Of a DNA stretch of 27,259 nucleotides, positions 5,349 through 14,296 are shown one piece after another. The translations under genes and the position numbers were made by a program. The DNA lies in assembly GCA_046541515.1 (NCBI GenBank), contig JBKHDD010000050.1:1-27259 (forward strand), given 5' to 3'. The notes beneath the pieces were generated by a model. The model was not told the DNA's origin. It was given only the letters and a program-made list of their open reading frames with translations, and did no database searches. This DNA is from CAYFVR01 sp046541515 (lineage in GTDB: Bacteria > Desulfobacterota > Desulfobacteria > Desulfobacterales > Desulfococcaceae). Within the stretch, counting starts at the first letter, position 1, and the number at the start of each line of letters is the position of its first letter.

Positions 5349-6215
5349 TTATTTTTTCATCGACAATAAAAAAGAACGCAGCGATATCTTCTGCTTCTTC
5401 AAGCCCAATTTCACCCGCAAATTCTGCCGATGAAAGTTTACGGTGTTTTCACTGAGGTTAAGGAATTGGCCGATTTCCTTGGCCGTTTTTCCCTCGCGAA
5501 TGAGGCCGGCAATTTTAATTTCGGAGGGGGTCAGCGGCGTCAAAACCCGGTCCATGCAGACGGCCGACACCCCAAAGGGCAGCCGTATCCGGGCCTCAAT
5601 AAGTCGGAGGGTTTCCAACTGATCCGGGGTCAACCGACTCTTTTTCAAGCGCTCGATATAGGGGCAGACCGAATCTCGAATGTTGCAAAGCACCCGGTTT
5701 TCCGCTTCCGCCTTATCCTTCTCCAGACTTCCCAAAAGAGCCTCCAACGCCAATTGACGACGCTCCATCTCGGCGAACTGCTCCCGGAAGAGCTTCCGGG
5801 CGTCGCGCAGCGCTTTTTGGGCAACGGCCTCCTCAACGGCAACGTCCACAACTTGCAAAACCCCCAACAAAGAGCCATTCCCGTCGGAAAGTCGCGTCAG
5901 GGAATGGATGGCGGGGAATGTGGTTCCGTCCTTGCACCGCATGGCGCACTCGGCCTCCACCCCGATGTCCTTCTCCATCGCAAGCAGATACCATTGCCGG
6001 AACTCATGGAATCGGGCCGGATCGCCATGCAATATGTCCGCTCTTGCGCCGACCAGTTCCTCCAGGGCATATCCAAACAGCGCTTCCGCGCCCCGGCTGC
6101 ACGACAAGATGATATGCTCCGCCGGATTAATTAATATCGCGGCGCCCTTCCAGGGATTCAGTTTGCAATGAAGGAGGAAAACATCGGAGGTCCTTCGATA
6201 TGAATTCAGATTCAT
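5349..6215 (-). CDS. PAS domain LuxR-type transcription regulator
   Basis: 288 residues. A PAS fold spans about 20-125 (INPAEHIILSCSRGAEALFGYALEELVG, then CKDGTTFPAIHSLTRL), followed by a charged helical linker likely to form a coiled coil (about 126-180). A LuxR/GerE helix-turn-helix spans about 225-285 (LTPSEIKIAGLIREGKTAKEI and LSENTVNFHRQNLRVKLGL). There is no receiver domain, so it probably senses a ligand or redox state through PAS, or depends on a kinase through an unknown contact. This architecture is common in Desulfobacterota. The start at 6215 is the first possible ATG after an in-frame stop, but its ribosome-binding site is weak. It lies directly upstream of the riboswitch unit and may regulate it. 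The last ~90 bases have a decayed copy at 3439-3529. Confidence 0.88.
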   Translation of the reverse strand: MNLNSYRRTSDVFLLHCKLNPWKGAAILINPAEHIILSCSRGAEALFGYALEELVGARADILHGDPARFHEFRQWYLLAMEKDIGVEAECAMRCKDGTTFPAIHSLTRLSDGNGSLLGVLQVVDVAVEEAVAQKALRDARKLFREQFAEMERRQLALEALLGSLEKDKAEAENRVLCNIRDSVCPYIERLKKSRLTPDQLETLRLIEARIRLPFGVSAVCMDRVLTPLTPSEIKIAGLIREGKTAKEIGQFLNLSENTVNFHRQNLRVKLGLKKQKISLRSFLLSMKK

Positions 6216-6581
6216 GGAATGAGATCCAATGGTGAGAGATTCCGATCATGTGACGCGGCAATCATCCTCAAACAATTCTGAACGGGCATCATTAGGAAAG
6301 CAAAAATTGAGCCAATCAGCTTTCCACAAAAAAATGGAAGGGAAAAACCGGCGGGGCTTGCAAACCAATCCAAACGGCAGGCCGAAAACGTGGAATCCGC
6401 GCCATTTCAGAGAGGATTCCAAAATATGCGAGAAGCAAACCTTCATCGCCAAAGAAAATTCCGACCAGAAAAACGAAGGGTTCCGAATGTTTTTATTCGA
6501 TCGGCTTTGGCTGGGGGAATTTCCAACGCCCCATTCAGGCGATCCGCCAAGGCCACTCGCCGCCGGGGCAATCGGAAGGTT
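6216..6581. other. Intergenic stretch, no supported gene
   Basis: No frame here has both a ribosome-binding site and protein-like composition. An 8-bp inverted repeat (6391-6398 with 6414-6421, loop 15) followed on the minus strand by CGTTTTC could be a weak terminator for the broken gene that ends at 6582. The promoter of the PAS-LuxR gene should also lie here, but I cannot define it. Confidence 0.45.
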
Positions 6582-7644
6582 TCATTCCATTGCGACATCA
6601 TAAAATTCCGGCTCGTTCTCCAAAACCGCCAGGAAAAACCGGAAGCATTCGTCCCCGTGGGTCATTTTCTCCCGGCCCAGCAACTTTTCCATCAGGGTGC
6701 GATGTTTGCCCACCTGGAACATCCAGTCGCAGCCGCCCGCTTCCCGTTCCGCGGCCATGGCGCCCAGCAGGCAGGCCCGGCCCTTCCACGCCACCGTGGA
6801 ATACCAGCCCCAATCCTCGGTATCCGGTTCCTGAAAGGCAATCTCTTCCCCGCCCGGTCCCGCGGCCACCGCAAAAGAGACCGACCGGCAATGGGGTTGA
6901 TCGGGTTTTCGTCTTCCCGGGAAATGTCAAACTTGTCGGTCCAAAAGGCCACCGCCGGATGCATCGCCATCCCTTCAAAGGACTTGAAAGTTTTCGTCGT
7001 TCGGCGGTTGGGGCGAAAGCGGCGCCTTTCGGTCCACCAATATTCCCCGGCTCCTTTGCAAAAGACGGGAAGCGCAATCGTCCAAACGGCCTGCCCAAAT
7101 GGAACTATTCATCCGGGGCCTCCGCCGGCCAGGCGACCCCCATTGGCCCCGCGCCCGCCAGCAGGACAATCTGGAGCCAAGCCAGGTCCAGCCAAACGCC
7201 CCGCAGTTCCCGTTCCCGACGTCGGTCTTTCATCCAAATGCCCTGGACCTTCCGCAGGCGAAGATAACTCCGGATATTCGGCCCGGTGGCCTCCAGTCCG
7301 TTGTCCGCCAAAAAGCGCCGCCACATTTCCGGCCCGAAGAGGCTTCCCCATTTTTTGGCCAGGGCAGGCTTGCCCCGGACGAACCGGGCCACCTCTTCCA
7401 CCCCGCGTCGCGCGGCCGGGCGCAAGCCGCCAACCACCACCGCCAACCAGACGACCAAACCGACCGCCAGCGCGACCCGTCGCTCCAACTCGGCCCACAG
7501 GATCATCGTGGTCATTCCCGCCAACAACACCGCGGCAAGCAGAGCCCCGCCCAAAAAGCCGGCGTTGTCGAAGGCCCGGGAAAAGCCCCAGGCCCCGGCG
7601 GCGTTCAACACCGCGACTCCCGGGACCACCGCCACCCGTTTCAT
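6582..7644 (-). pseudogene. Frame-disrupted integral membrane protein gene downstream of the hybrid kinase
   Basis: Three frame blocks read as one protein of about 350 residues. Block 1 (7644 to ~7108) starts at an ATG overlapping the kinase stop as ATGA and has two to three hydrophobic segments (about 28-75 and 152-171). Block 2 (~7106 to ~6888) continues VPFGQAVWTIALPVF...AGEYWWTERRRF...WTDKFDISREDENPINPIAG with no start codon of its own. Block 3 (~6890 to the TGA at 6582) continues SFAVAAGPGGEEIAFQEPD...EDWGWYSTVAWKGRACLLGAM...CDWMFQVGKHRTLMEKLLG. Each junction is explained by one lost base. Block 3 resembles a conserved uncharacterised domain (E-D-W-G-W-Y ... K-H-R-S/T-L-M-E-K). Alternatively block 1 is an intact 179-residue protein and a second gene starts at the ATG at 7112 (8-bp overlap). 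I favour one broken gene because the hydrophobic helices run across the first junction. Function unknown. Confidence 0.68.
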
Positions 7645-10600
7645 TCCCGCTCGCCATCCAGCACCGAGCGCACCATTTTGGCCAGGTCCGCCCGGCGGAT
7701 CGGCTTGTTTAAAACGCCCCGAATCCCGAATCGCTCCGCCGGGTTTTCCGGGATGTTCCGGCGATAGCCGGTGCAGAGGATGACCGGGGTCTCCGGCCGG
7801 ATGGCGTATATTTTCCCGGCCAGTTGGAGGCCGGTCATCTTCGGCATGGAAAGATCGGAAACCACGAGGTCGAAGGCGTCGGGGGTTTCCCGAAAGATTG
7901 TTAGCGCCGCCGGGCTGGACGCCGCCACGGCGACTTGGTAGCCCAGCCGTTCCAGCATCTTTCGCTGCATTCGGACGATGGAGGGTTCGTCGTCCACCAG
8001 CAGAATCCGTTCGGTCCCCGGATCGGGGGCGTCCGTGTCGGCGACCTCCTCGACCGACCCGGAATCGGGGATCAGCGGCAGGTAGATGACAACTTCCGCC
8101 CCCCGATCCCGCCCGCCGGAAAGCCGGATTTCGCCGCCGTGTTTTCGCACGATGCCGTAGACCACGGCCAATCCCAGGCCGGTGCCCTTTCCCTGCTCCT
8201 TGGTGGTGAAATACGGTTCGAACACCTTTTCCCGAACCTCCGGCGGAATCCCGGGCCCGGTGTCGGCCACGGAAAGTCGGACGTATCGGCCCGGCGGCAA
8301 CCCTTCTTCGGCCGGATCCTCCGCCGGGCGGGGATAGGGTCCCAGACGGACCATGATCTCCCCGCCGTCCGCCTCCACCGCGTGGTAGGCGTTGGTGACC
8401 AAGTTCATCACGATCTGGTGGATTTGGGTGGGATCGGCCAGCACCAAGCCGGGATCTGCGGCGATATGGCGGCGGATTTCGATATTGGCGGGAATGGTGG
8501 AACGGCAGAGCTGGATGGCCTCCTTTACGATGGGTGAAATTCGAAGAGGAAGATTTTCCTGCTCGGCATGGCGGCTAAAGGCCAGGATCTGCTTCACCAG
8601 GTCCCGCCCCCGTTCGCCGGCGCGGAAAATTTCCCGCACATTTTTCCAGGCGAGAGCGCCCCGGGGCAGGTCCTCCATCAGCATTTCGGAAAGCCCGAGA
8701 ACGGGGGAAAGAATATTGTTGAAATCGTGGGCGATTCCCCCGGCCAGCGCCCCCACCGCCTCCATTTTCTGGGCCTGGCGGAGCTGGGCCTGGAGCTTCC
8801 GCTCCTCGGTGATGTCCTGCACCGTGGAAATCATCAGATTCTGGTCGTAGAGGGGGATGTTCTTGGCGGCGATAATCTTTTTCCGGCCCTGTTGATCGGT
8901 GATTTCGATCCCCTCCCAGGCCATGCGCTCGGGGTCGCCGGAGTCTATGTCCGTCATCACCTTATTTTTAATTTCTTTGCGATAGGCCGGTTCTGGAAAC
9001 ACGTTTTCGAAAAAGCTCGAAATGTCCCGGATCACCGATCTGGGCCAGCCATAGATTTCTTCGAACTTCCGGTTCATGTAGGTGGCCGACCCTTCGTCGA
9101 TGTAATTCGCGGCCAAACCGATGGGCAGGTTGTCCAGGATGGTTTCGATGAACTGGTTCCGCAGCCGCAGCTCCGTCTCCATTTTCGACCGCTCGATCTC
9201 GTACAGCCGGCGCTCGGAAATGTCCCGGACCACGCTGAGAATGCACGGGTTTCCCTCGTGATCGATGGTCCGACTATGGACCTCCACCGGAAACGTTTCG
9301 CCATCTTTTCGGCGATGTTCGGAGGTGAACACCCGGTTCCCATTTTGGCGGACGGCCTGGGTCGCCTCTCGGACGGCGTCCTCGTCCAAATCGTTGGCTT
9401 CCACCTGGGCGACGCCCATGTCCAGCAGCTCTTCTCGGGAATGGCCCAATTGCCGAAGCGCGGCCGCGTTCACCTCCAAAAAGCGGCCCTCCAGATCGTG
9501 GACGTAAACGGCGTCGCTCACGGCGTCGAAAATGTCCCGGAATTTTTGCTCGCTGCGCAAAAGGGACGCCTCGTTGCGCTTTTGCTCCGTAATGTCCGGA
9601 AACACGACGATCCCGGCGATTTGCTCCCCCGCCTCGCTAAAGACCGGAGCGGCGTGGGCGTGAACAATTCGGTCTTCCGCGTCCGGGCGGCGAATGATCA
9701 TCGGCGCCGTGCATCGTTCGCCTTGCCGCACGGCCCGAACCAGCGGGATATCCTCCGGCGCGAAGGGCGTCCCGTCCAGATGGAAAATCTCCCATGTTTC
9801 CATAAAGGCATCCAGGCCGACGAGGCCCACAAGCTCTTCCCGCCTTCCCCCGCCAATTCCCAATCCGGCCTCGTTTACATAGCGCAAGCGCCCGTCTGGA
9901 ACATCCGCGATGGAAATGCCCGCCGGGCTGCAATCCAGCGCGGCCCGAAGAAAGGCCGAGGTTTCCCGAAGCTCCGCCTCGGCCCGCAATTGATCGGTGA
10001 TATCCTTAAAAACGCAGTAGGTTTGTTGAACGCTGCCGTCGGGGCGGTAGCCGATGCAGCCTTCAAACGAAACGTCGATGAAATGGCCCGCCGCGTGCCG
10101 CAGGCGAAACTGGACGTCGTGGACGTGGCCGCGCTTTTTGAAGGCCGGAAAATTTTTTTCGAAATGGGGCCGCCAGTCGGGATGGAGGAAATCGGCGAAG
10201 GACTGGCCGATCACCGTCTCCCGGTCGTATCCCAGGGTTTTCAACCACTGGGGATTCACGTCCAGCAGGCGGCCGTCCGGGTCCAGCGACTGGTAGGCCA
10301 GAGGCGCGTTGTCGTACAGGGCCCGGTATTTGTTTTCGCCGGCGGCGAGCGCCTCCTCCTCCCGCCTCCGATCGCTTTCAATGGACCAAAGCGCGAAGCC
10401 CAGGTCGGCGGCCACCTCCGCGAACAGATTCCGCTCCTCCGGATTTTCGACGAATTCGGTCGGCACGGAAACGGTCATCCAACCGAACACCCGCCCCCCA
10501 TGTTCCAGCCGCATGGCCATCGCCGCGCGCCCCTCCATGGTCTGGACGAGCGGGCAATCGCCGCATTGTTGCCGAGGATTGCGGACCACCACCGGACCCG

Positions 10601-10916
10601 CCGTTTCCAGAACCCCCCGGGCGCAGTCCGGGATTTCCCCTTTTCGAATCCGATCGGAAATGCGCGCGAAGTCCCGGTCGAACCCGGAATGATGAAAGGG
10701 TTCCACCGGCCGGCCGTCCACCATCCGCGTCATCCAGACGTTGAAATATCCACGATTTTCCCGCAAACATCGGCAGGCTTGGTCCAGGAGGCGGCCCGGG
10801 TCCTTCTCCAGAACGACGAGCCGATTCACGTTGCGGAGCGCCCGCAACACGTCCCGGGCGTGTTCCAGCTCGCGAACCCGCTTTTCCAGGGCTTCGTAGG
10901 AAGGCTTTTCGGTCAT
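7641..10916 (-). CDS. Hybrid sensor histidine kinase (GAF, four PAS, HisKA, HATPase, receiver)
   Basis: 1091 residues from MTEKPSYEALEKRVREL. Order: short coiled coil (1-25); GAF-like domain (about 25-180, with C-G-D-C at 118-121); four PAS domains (about 195-310, 320-445, 455-570, 585-705); HisKA with phosphoacceptor H730 in GGIAHDFNN; HATPase with N842, DTGPG at 885-889 and GTGLGL at 911-916; and a C-terminal receiver with D1021 as phosphoacceptor, acidic D975/D976 and K1071. There is no transmembrane segment, so it is a cytoplasmic sensor. A separate response regulator or Hpt partner is not in the window. The start at 10916 is preferred because the open frame above it encodes unlikely sequence and contains heptamer repeats. 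Its stop overlaps the next gene's start by ATGA. It lies downstream of priA on the same strand. Confidence 0.95.
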   Translation of the reverse strand: MTEKPSYEALEKRVRELEHARDVLRALRNVNRLVVLEKDPGRLLDQACRCLRENRGYFNVWMTRMVDGRPVEPFHHSGFDRDFARISDRIRKGEIPDCARGVLETAGPVVVRNPRQQCGDCPLVQTMEGRAAMAMRLEHGGRVFGWMTVSVPTEFVENPEERNLFAEVAADLGFALWSIESDRRREEEALAAGENKYRALYDNAPLAYQSLDPDGRLLDVNPQWLKTLGYDRETVIGQSFADFLHPDWRPHFEKNFPAFKKRGHVHDVQFRLRHAAGHFIDVSFEGCIGYRPDGSVQQTYCVFKDITDQLRAEAELRETSAFLRAALDCSPAGISIADVPDGRLRYVNEAGLGIGGGRREELVGLVGLDAFMETWEIFHLDGTPFAPEDIPLVRAVRQGERCTAPMIIRRPDAEDRIVHAHAAPVFSEAGEQIAGIVVFPDITEQKRNEASLLRSEQKFRDIFDAVSDAVYVHDLEGRFLEVNAAALRQLGHSREELLDMGVAQVEANDLDEDAVREATQAVRQNGNRVFTSEHRRKDGETFPVEVHSRTIDHEGNPCILSVVRDISERRLYEIERSKMETELRLRNQFIETILDNLPIGLAANYIDEGSATYMNRKFEEIYGWPRSVIRDISSFFENVFPEPAYRKEIKNKVMTDIDSGDPERMAWEGIEITDQQGRKKIIAAKNIPLYDQNLMISTVQDITEERKLQAQLRQAQKMEAVGALAGGIAHDFNNILSPVLGLSEMLMEDLPRGALAWKNVREIFRAGERGRDLVKQILAFSRHAEQENLPLRISPIVKEAIQLCRSTIPANIEIRRHIAADPGLVLADPTQIHQIVMNLVTNAYHAVEADGGEIMVRLGPYPRPAEDPAEEGLPPGRYVRLSVADTGPGIPPEVREKVFEPYFTTKEQGKGTGLGLAVVYGIVRKHGGEIRLSGGRDRGAEVVIYLPLIPDSGSVEEVADTDAPDPGTERILLVDDEPSIVRMQRKMLERLGYQVAVAASSPAALTIFRETPDAFDLVVSDLSMPKMTGLQLAGKIYAIRPETPVILCTGYRRNIPENPAERFGIRGVLNKPIRRADLAKMVRSVLDGERE

Positions 10917-11040
10917 GTGATTTCCCGAAAGGAAGATGTTGAATGGATAGACAACGGACAATGGAAAGCAATTCGGCGGCGGAGGCCAAAGGGGGTTCCG
11001 GGCGCCAACATCCCATTCCCAAAAGAATTCCCAATTTTCA

Positions 11041-11064
11041 ATTGTCCATTGTCCATTGTCCATT
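11041..11064. repeat. Heptamer tandem repeat ATTGTCC, about 3.4 copies
   Basis: Three perfect copies of ATTGTCC at 11041-11061, then ATT. It overlaps the last bases of the spacer between priA and the kinase gene. A further GGACAATGG (11 bases from 10960) repeats the unit on the other strand. Short direct repeats of this kind occur between genes in many bacteria; no function is shown here. Confidence 0.85.
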
Positions 11065-11067
11065 ATT

Positions 11068-13584
11068 TCACGACATAAAAAACGGGTCCACGTCCACCGT
11101 CACCCGGACGCCGGCGGGGCTGAAAAGGTCGTTGCGTTCGGCCATGAGTCGGCGGACGGCGGAGCGAAGGACCGGAACTTTCCGGCCCTTGAGCAGAATC
11201 TGCCAGCGGAAACGTCCAGCGATCCGGGAAATGGGGGCCTCGATGGGACCCAGCACCTCCAGGGCGCGGAAGGCGTCCTCGGATTGAAGCGTCCGGAACG
11301 CGCCGCCCAGGGCTTGGGCGACGCTTCGCACCCGGTCGACGTCCCGTCCGTCCAGCCGAAGATGAATCAGCCGGGAATACGGCGGATAACCCAAGGCGCT
11401 CCGGAAGCCGATTTCCGTGGCGTAAAAGGCGTCCGCGTCCTGATTCCGGGCGGCGGCGATGCTGAAATGGTCGGGGTTGAACGTCTGGAGAATCACCTGC
11501 CCGGGAACGTCGCCCCGCCCCGCCCGGCCCGCCACCTGGGCCAGCAACTGAAAGGTCCGCTCCCCGGCCCGAAAGTCGGGAAAGCTCAGGGAGAGGTCCG
11601 CGCACAGAATCCCCACCAGGGTGATGCCCGGGAAATCGTGTCCCTTGGCCACCATCTGGGTGCCCACCAGAATGTCCACCGAGCGGTTGCGCAGGGCCCG
11701 CAAAAGTCGGACCAGCGATCCCTTTCGCGCGGTGGTGTCCCGGTCCATCCGCGCCACCCGGGCGGCCGGGAAGAGCCGCCTGACCGCGTCCTCCACCCGC
11801 TCCGTGCCGTAGCCCAGCCGGTGAATGCGGTTGGAGTCGCATGCGGCGCACCGGGCGTCCAGCGGCCGGGCGTAGCCGCAGTAATGGCAGGCGTACCGGT
11901 TTTCCGCCCGATGCAGGGTCAGGGTCACCTCGCAGGATTTGCAGCGCAGCGCCTCGCCGCAGTCCCCGCAGACCGGGAAGCTGGCGAACCCCCGCCGGTT
12001 CAAAAAAAGAAGCACCTGCTCGCCCCGGTTCAGGGTTTCGCGGATCGCCTGATGAAGCCTGGGGGAGATGAAGCGCCGCGCGCCCCGGAGATCCGGCTCC
12101 TTCCGCAGGTCCACCACGGTCACCCGGGGCATGGGCCGTCGGGCCACCCGGCGCGTCAGCCGAAGATCCCGAAACTTTCCGCACCGGACGTTGTAGCGGG
12201 ACTGGACCGAGGGCGTCGCCGAGCCCAGCACCACCGTGCCCCCCGTCTGTCGCGCCCGCACCACGGCCAAATCCCTGGCGTTGTACAGCAGGTCGCGTCC
12301 TTGTTTGTAGGAGGTGTCGTGCTCCTCGTCCACCACCAGCAGGCCGGGCGTTTCCAGCGGGGCGAAGACGGCGGACCGCGCCCCCACCACCACCGGCGCG
12401 TCGCCCCGGCGAATGCGGAGCCATTGATCGTAGCGCTCGCCGGCGGTCAGGCCGCTGTGGAGCAGGGCCACCTTCTCTCCGAACCTTGCTCGAAATCGGT
12501 GGGCCATCTGGGAGATCAGCGCGATTTCCGGCACCAGCACCAGCACCGTGCGCCCGCGTTCCAGCGCCTCGGCGGCCAGGCGGAGGTAGACTTCGGTCTT
12601 GCCGCTGCCGGTGACCCCGGCCAGGAGAAAGGCGGCGAAATCGCCGTCCAAGGTGGCCAGGACCTCGGCCACGGCGATTTCCTGCTCGGAGGTCAGTTCC
12701 GGCGGCGCGTCCGGCTCCACCGGTTCGCCGAAGGGATCGCGGTAGACCTCCCGCTCGAACAGTTCCACGAACCCGTCTTCCGCCAGCAGCTTGACCAGAC
12801 GGGGCGCGGTGGGAATCCGCTCCTTCAGCCGCCGCACCGGCATTTCCCCTTCGGCGGCCAGCAGGTCGAAGACCGCCCGACGGGCCGCGGAGAGCCCCTC
12901 GGGATCCGGGGGATCGGGAACCGGCGCGGCGTATCGCTCGGTCCGGGTCCGGGTGTCCCCGCCGGACATCTCCCGGCGCCGATCCAGCAGTCCGGCCGCC
13001 GCCATTCGGTGGACCAGGGCCGCCGGTATCTCCCGCCCCAGGGACCGGACCAAATCCCGCAACCGGCGCGGCCCCGGTTCCGCCAGCTCCCCCAGCAAGG
13101 CTTTTTCCAGCGGATTGAGGGGCCGAGACGCTTCGGCGGAAACATCCGCGCCCCTTTTCGAGCCGCCGTCGCGGGACCCCGCCGCCGCACGCCCCGCCTC
13201 GGTGGCTTCCAGCACCACGTACTCCGCCAGATTGATGCCGCCGGGAAGGGCGTTGCGGATCACCTCGCCCAGGGGATGCAGGTAATAGTCGGCGATCCAG
13301 CGAAAAAAGGGAATCATGGCCGGCGGGAACAGGGGTGCGTCGTCCAAAACGTCCAACACCGATTTCACCCGAAAGGAGCCGTCCGCCCGGCCGGGACCGA
13401 GCACGTAGCCGGTGACTTTGCGGCGGCCGAAGGGAACCAGAACCCGCTGGCCCGGCGCGATCCAGTCGGCCATGGCCTCGGGCGCCCGGTAGGTGTAGGT
13501 TCCCGGCGCCGGGAGAGCCACGGCCACCTCCACGAGCGGAGCCGAAGGGGAATCGGATTGGGTGTCGGACGGCGTGTGGGACAT
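11068..13584 (-). CDS. priA: Primosomal protein N', replication restart helicase PriA
   Basis: 838 residues, within the usual length for the family. PriA is a 3'-5' superfamily 2 DNA helicase that recognises stalled forks and loads the primosome. The N-terminal 3'-DNA-binding domain is recognisable (VALPAPGTYTYRAPEAM, VPFGRRKVTGYVLG). Walker A is GVTGSGKT (323-330) and the DEAH-type box is DEEHD (419-423). Eight Cys in four pairs (C539/542, 548/551, 566/569, 579/582) bind the two structural zincs, as in E. coli PriA. The helicase C-terminal motifs follow (GTERVED, QMVAKGHDFPG, QVAGRAGRG). The start at 13584 has CTGGAGCG upstream. An insertion of about 60-100 residues (140-230) before the helicase core is low-complexity and variable in the family. 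Divergent from the small exported-protein gene. Confidence 0.97.
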   Translation of the reverse strand: MSHTPSDTQSDSPSAPLVEVAVALPAPGTYTYRAPEAMADWIAPGQRVLVPFGRRKVTGYVLGPGRADGSFRVKSVLDVLDDAPLFPPAMIPFFRWIADYYLHPLGEVIRNALPGGINLAEYVVLEATEAGRAAAGSRDGGSKRGADVSAEASRPLNPLEKALLGELAEPGPRRLRDLVRSLGREIPAALVHRMAAAGLLDRRREMSGGDTRTRTERYAAPVPDPPDPEGLSAARRAVFDLLAAEGEMPVRRLKERIPTAPRLVKLLAEDGFVELFEREVYRDPFGEPVEPDAPPELTSEQEIAVAEVLATLDGDFAAFLLAGVTGSGKTEVYLRLAAEALERGRTVLVLVPEIALISQMAHRFRARFGEKVALLHSGLTAGERYDQWLRIRRGDAPVVVGARSAVFAPLETPGLLVVDEEHDTSYKQGRDLLYNARDLAVVRARQTGGTVVLGSATPSVQSRYNVRCGKFRDLRLTRRVARRPMPRVTVVDLRKEPDLRGARRFISPRLHQAIRETLNRGEQVLLFLNRRGFASFPVCGDCGEALRCKSCEVTLTLHRAENRYACHYCGYARPLDARCAACDSNRIHRLGYGTERVEDAVRRLFPAARVARMDRDTTARKGSLVRLLRALRNRSVDILVGTQMVAKGHDFPGITLVGILCADLSLSFPDFRAGERTFQLLAQVAGRAGRGDVPGQVILQTFNPDHFSIAAARNQDADAFYATEIGFRSALGYPPYSRLIHLRLDGRDVDRVRSVAQALGGAFRTLQSEDAFRALEVLGPIEAPISRIAGRFRWQILLKGRKVPVLRSAVRRLMAERNDLFSPAGVRVTVDVDPFFMS

Positions 13585-13903
13585 GGAACGCTCCAGGGGG
13601 CGACACGGGGTGGCCGGGGCGCTTTCTTCTTGACAGAAAACCGGCGTTTATCTACGTTGCCAGATGGGTTTCGCCGGCCGAAATCGGCCGCGAACGCGCC
13701 CTCGACTATAGCGGTCCCCGCCTTTGGGTTCAAGTCGGCCGGGCGGATCAAACCGATCCCGCCCACCGATTCGGCTGACGGGCTTGAATCCCCTGGGTCC
13801 ACCGGTCGGGTCGCAGGGCGCTTTCCCGATCCCACCGGGATGCACGGAGTCCCCACGTCCCGCCGGCCGCGCGGAAGCGGCAACCGAAATCAAGGAGGCA
13901 TTC
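13585..13903. other. Divergent intergenic region between priA and the plus-strand cluster
   Basis: No gene is supported. TTGACA (13630-13635), 17 bases, then TACGTT (13653-13658) could be a plus-strand promoter for the small exported-protein gene, with a leader of about 240 bases. The -10 match is poor. The remainder is G/C-rich with no clear structure. Confidence 0.4.
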
Positions 13904-14227
13904 ATGTCCCGTTTCGCCCGAAACGCCACGTTGCTGTCACTGGCGCTGATTCTGTCGCTCACCCCGGTCGCCGGGGCTTTGGCCCAGGACGTGGCCGTGG
14001 ACCCCTTCCGGGAAGAGCAGGACACCACGCCCGGATTCATGGTTTTCGACGCCTTGCTGGTCCGCCCCCTTTCTCTTTTCGCCACCTGCCTGGGCACGGC
14101 GACCTTCGTCGTGGCGCTCCCCGTTACCCTGGCCACCAAACAGACCCGGCAGAGCGCCGAAAAACTGATGAAGAAACCCGCGAATTACACCTTCACCCGC
14201 CCATTGGGCTTTTTCCCCGAAAACTGA
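13904..14227 (+). CDS. Small exported protein, conserved but uncharacterised
   Basis: 107 residues. The ATG at 13904 follows AAGGAGG with 5 bases between. A signal peptide is clear (about 1-27, ending GALAQ). The mature part has one hydrophobic stretch (FDALLVRPLSLFATCLGTATFVVALPVTLAT in two pieces, about residues 50-78) and ends PANYTFTRPLGFFPEN. The pairing of V-R-P-L near the first helix with a closing Y-T-F-x-R-P-L-G is a pattern I know from small deltaproteobacterial hypothetical proteins. No activity is known. It probably sits in or at the inner membrane with the rest in the periplasm. It lies 69 bases upstream of upp on the same strand and could share its transcript. Confidence 0.85.
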   Translation: MSRFARNATLLSLALILSLTPVAGALAQDVAVDPFREEQDTTPGFMVFDALLVRPLSLFATCLGTATFVVALPVTLATKQTRQSAEKLMKKPANYTFTRPLGFFPEN

Positions 14228-14296
14228 TCTCGCGCGAACGCGACGGGAATTCCCCGGGCCGCGCCCGTTCACCCCTACCCCGCAAGGAGACATCGC

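Noticed and set aside
6582..7112. Separate gene starting at the ATG at 7112 with an 8-bp overlap
   Set aside because: That frame has an in-frame stop after 45 codons and unlikely sequence. The protein-like middle block is in another frame, so one broken gene is simpler, although this alternative is not excluded.
8568..11078. Long plus-strand open frame over the kinase gene
   Set aside because: Antisense to a clear hybrid kinase with all catalytic motifs; no family features of its own.
13724..13903. Earlier start for the small exported protein
   Set aside because: It would place 60 odd residues before a normal signal peptide; the ATG at 13904 has AAGGAGG at the right distance.
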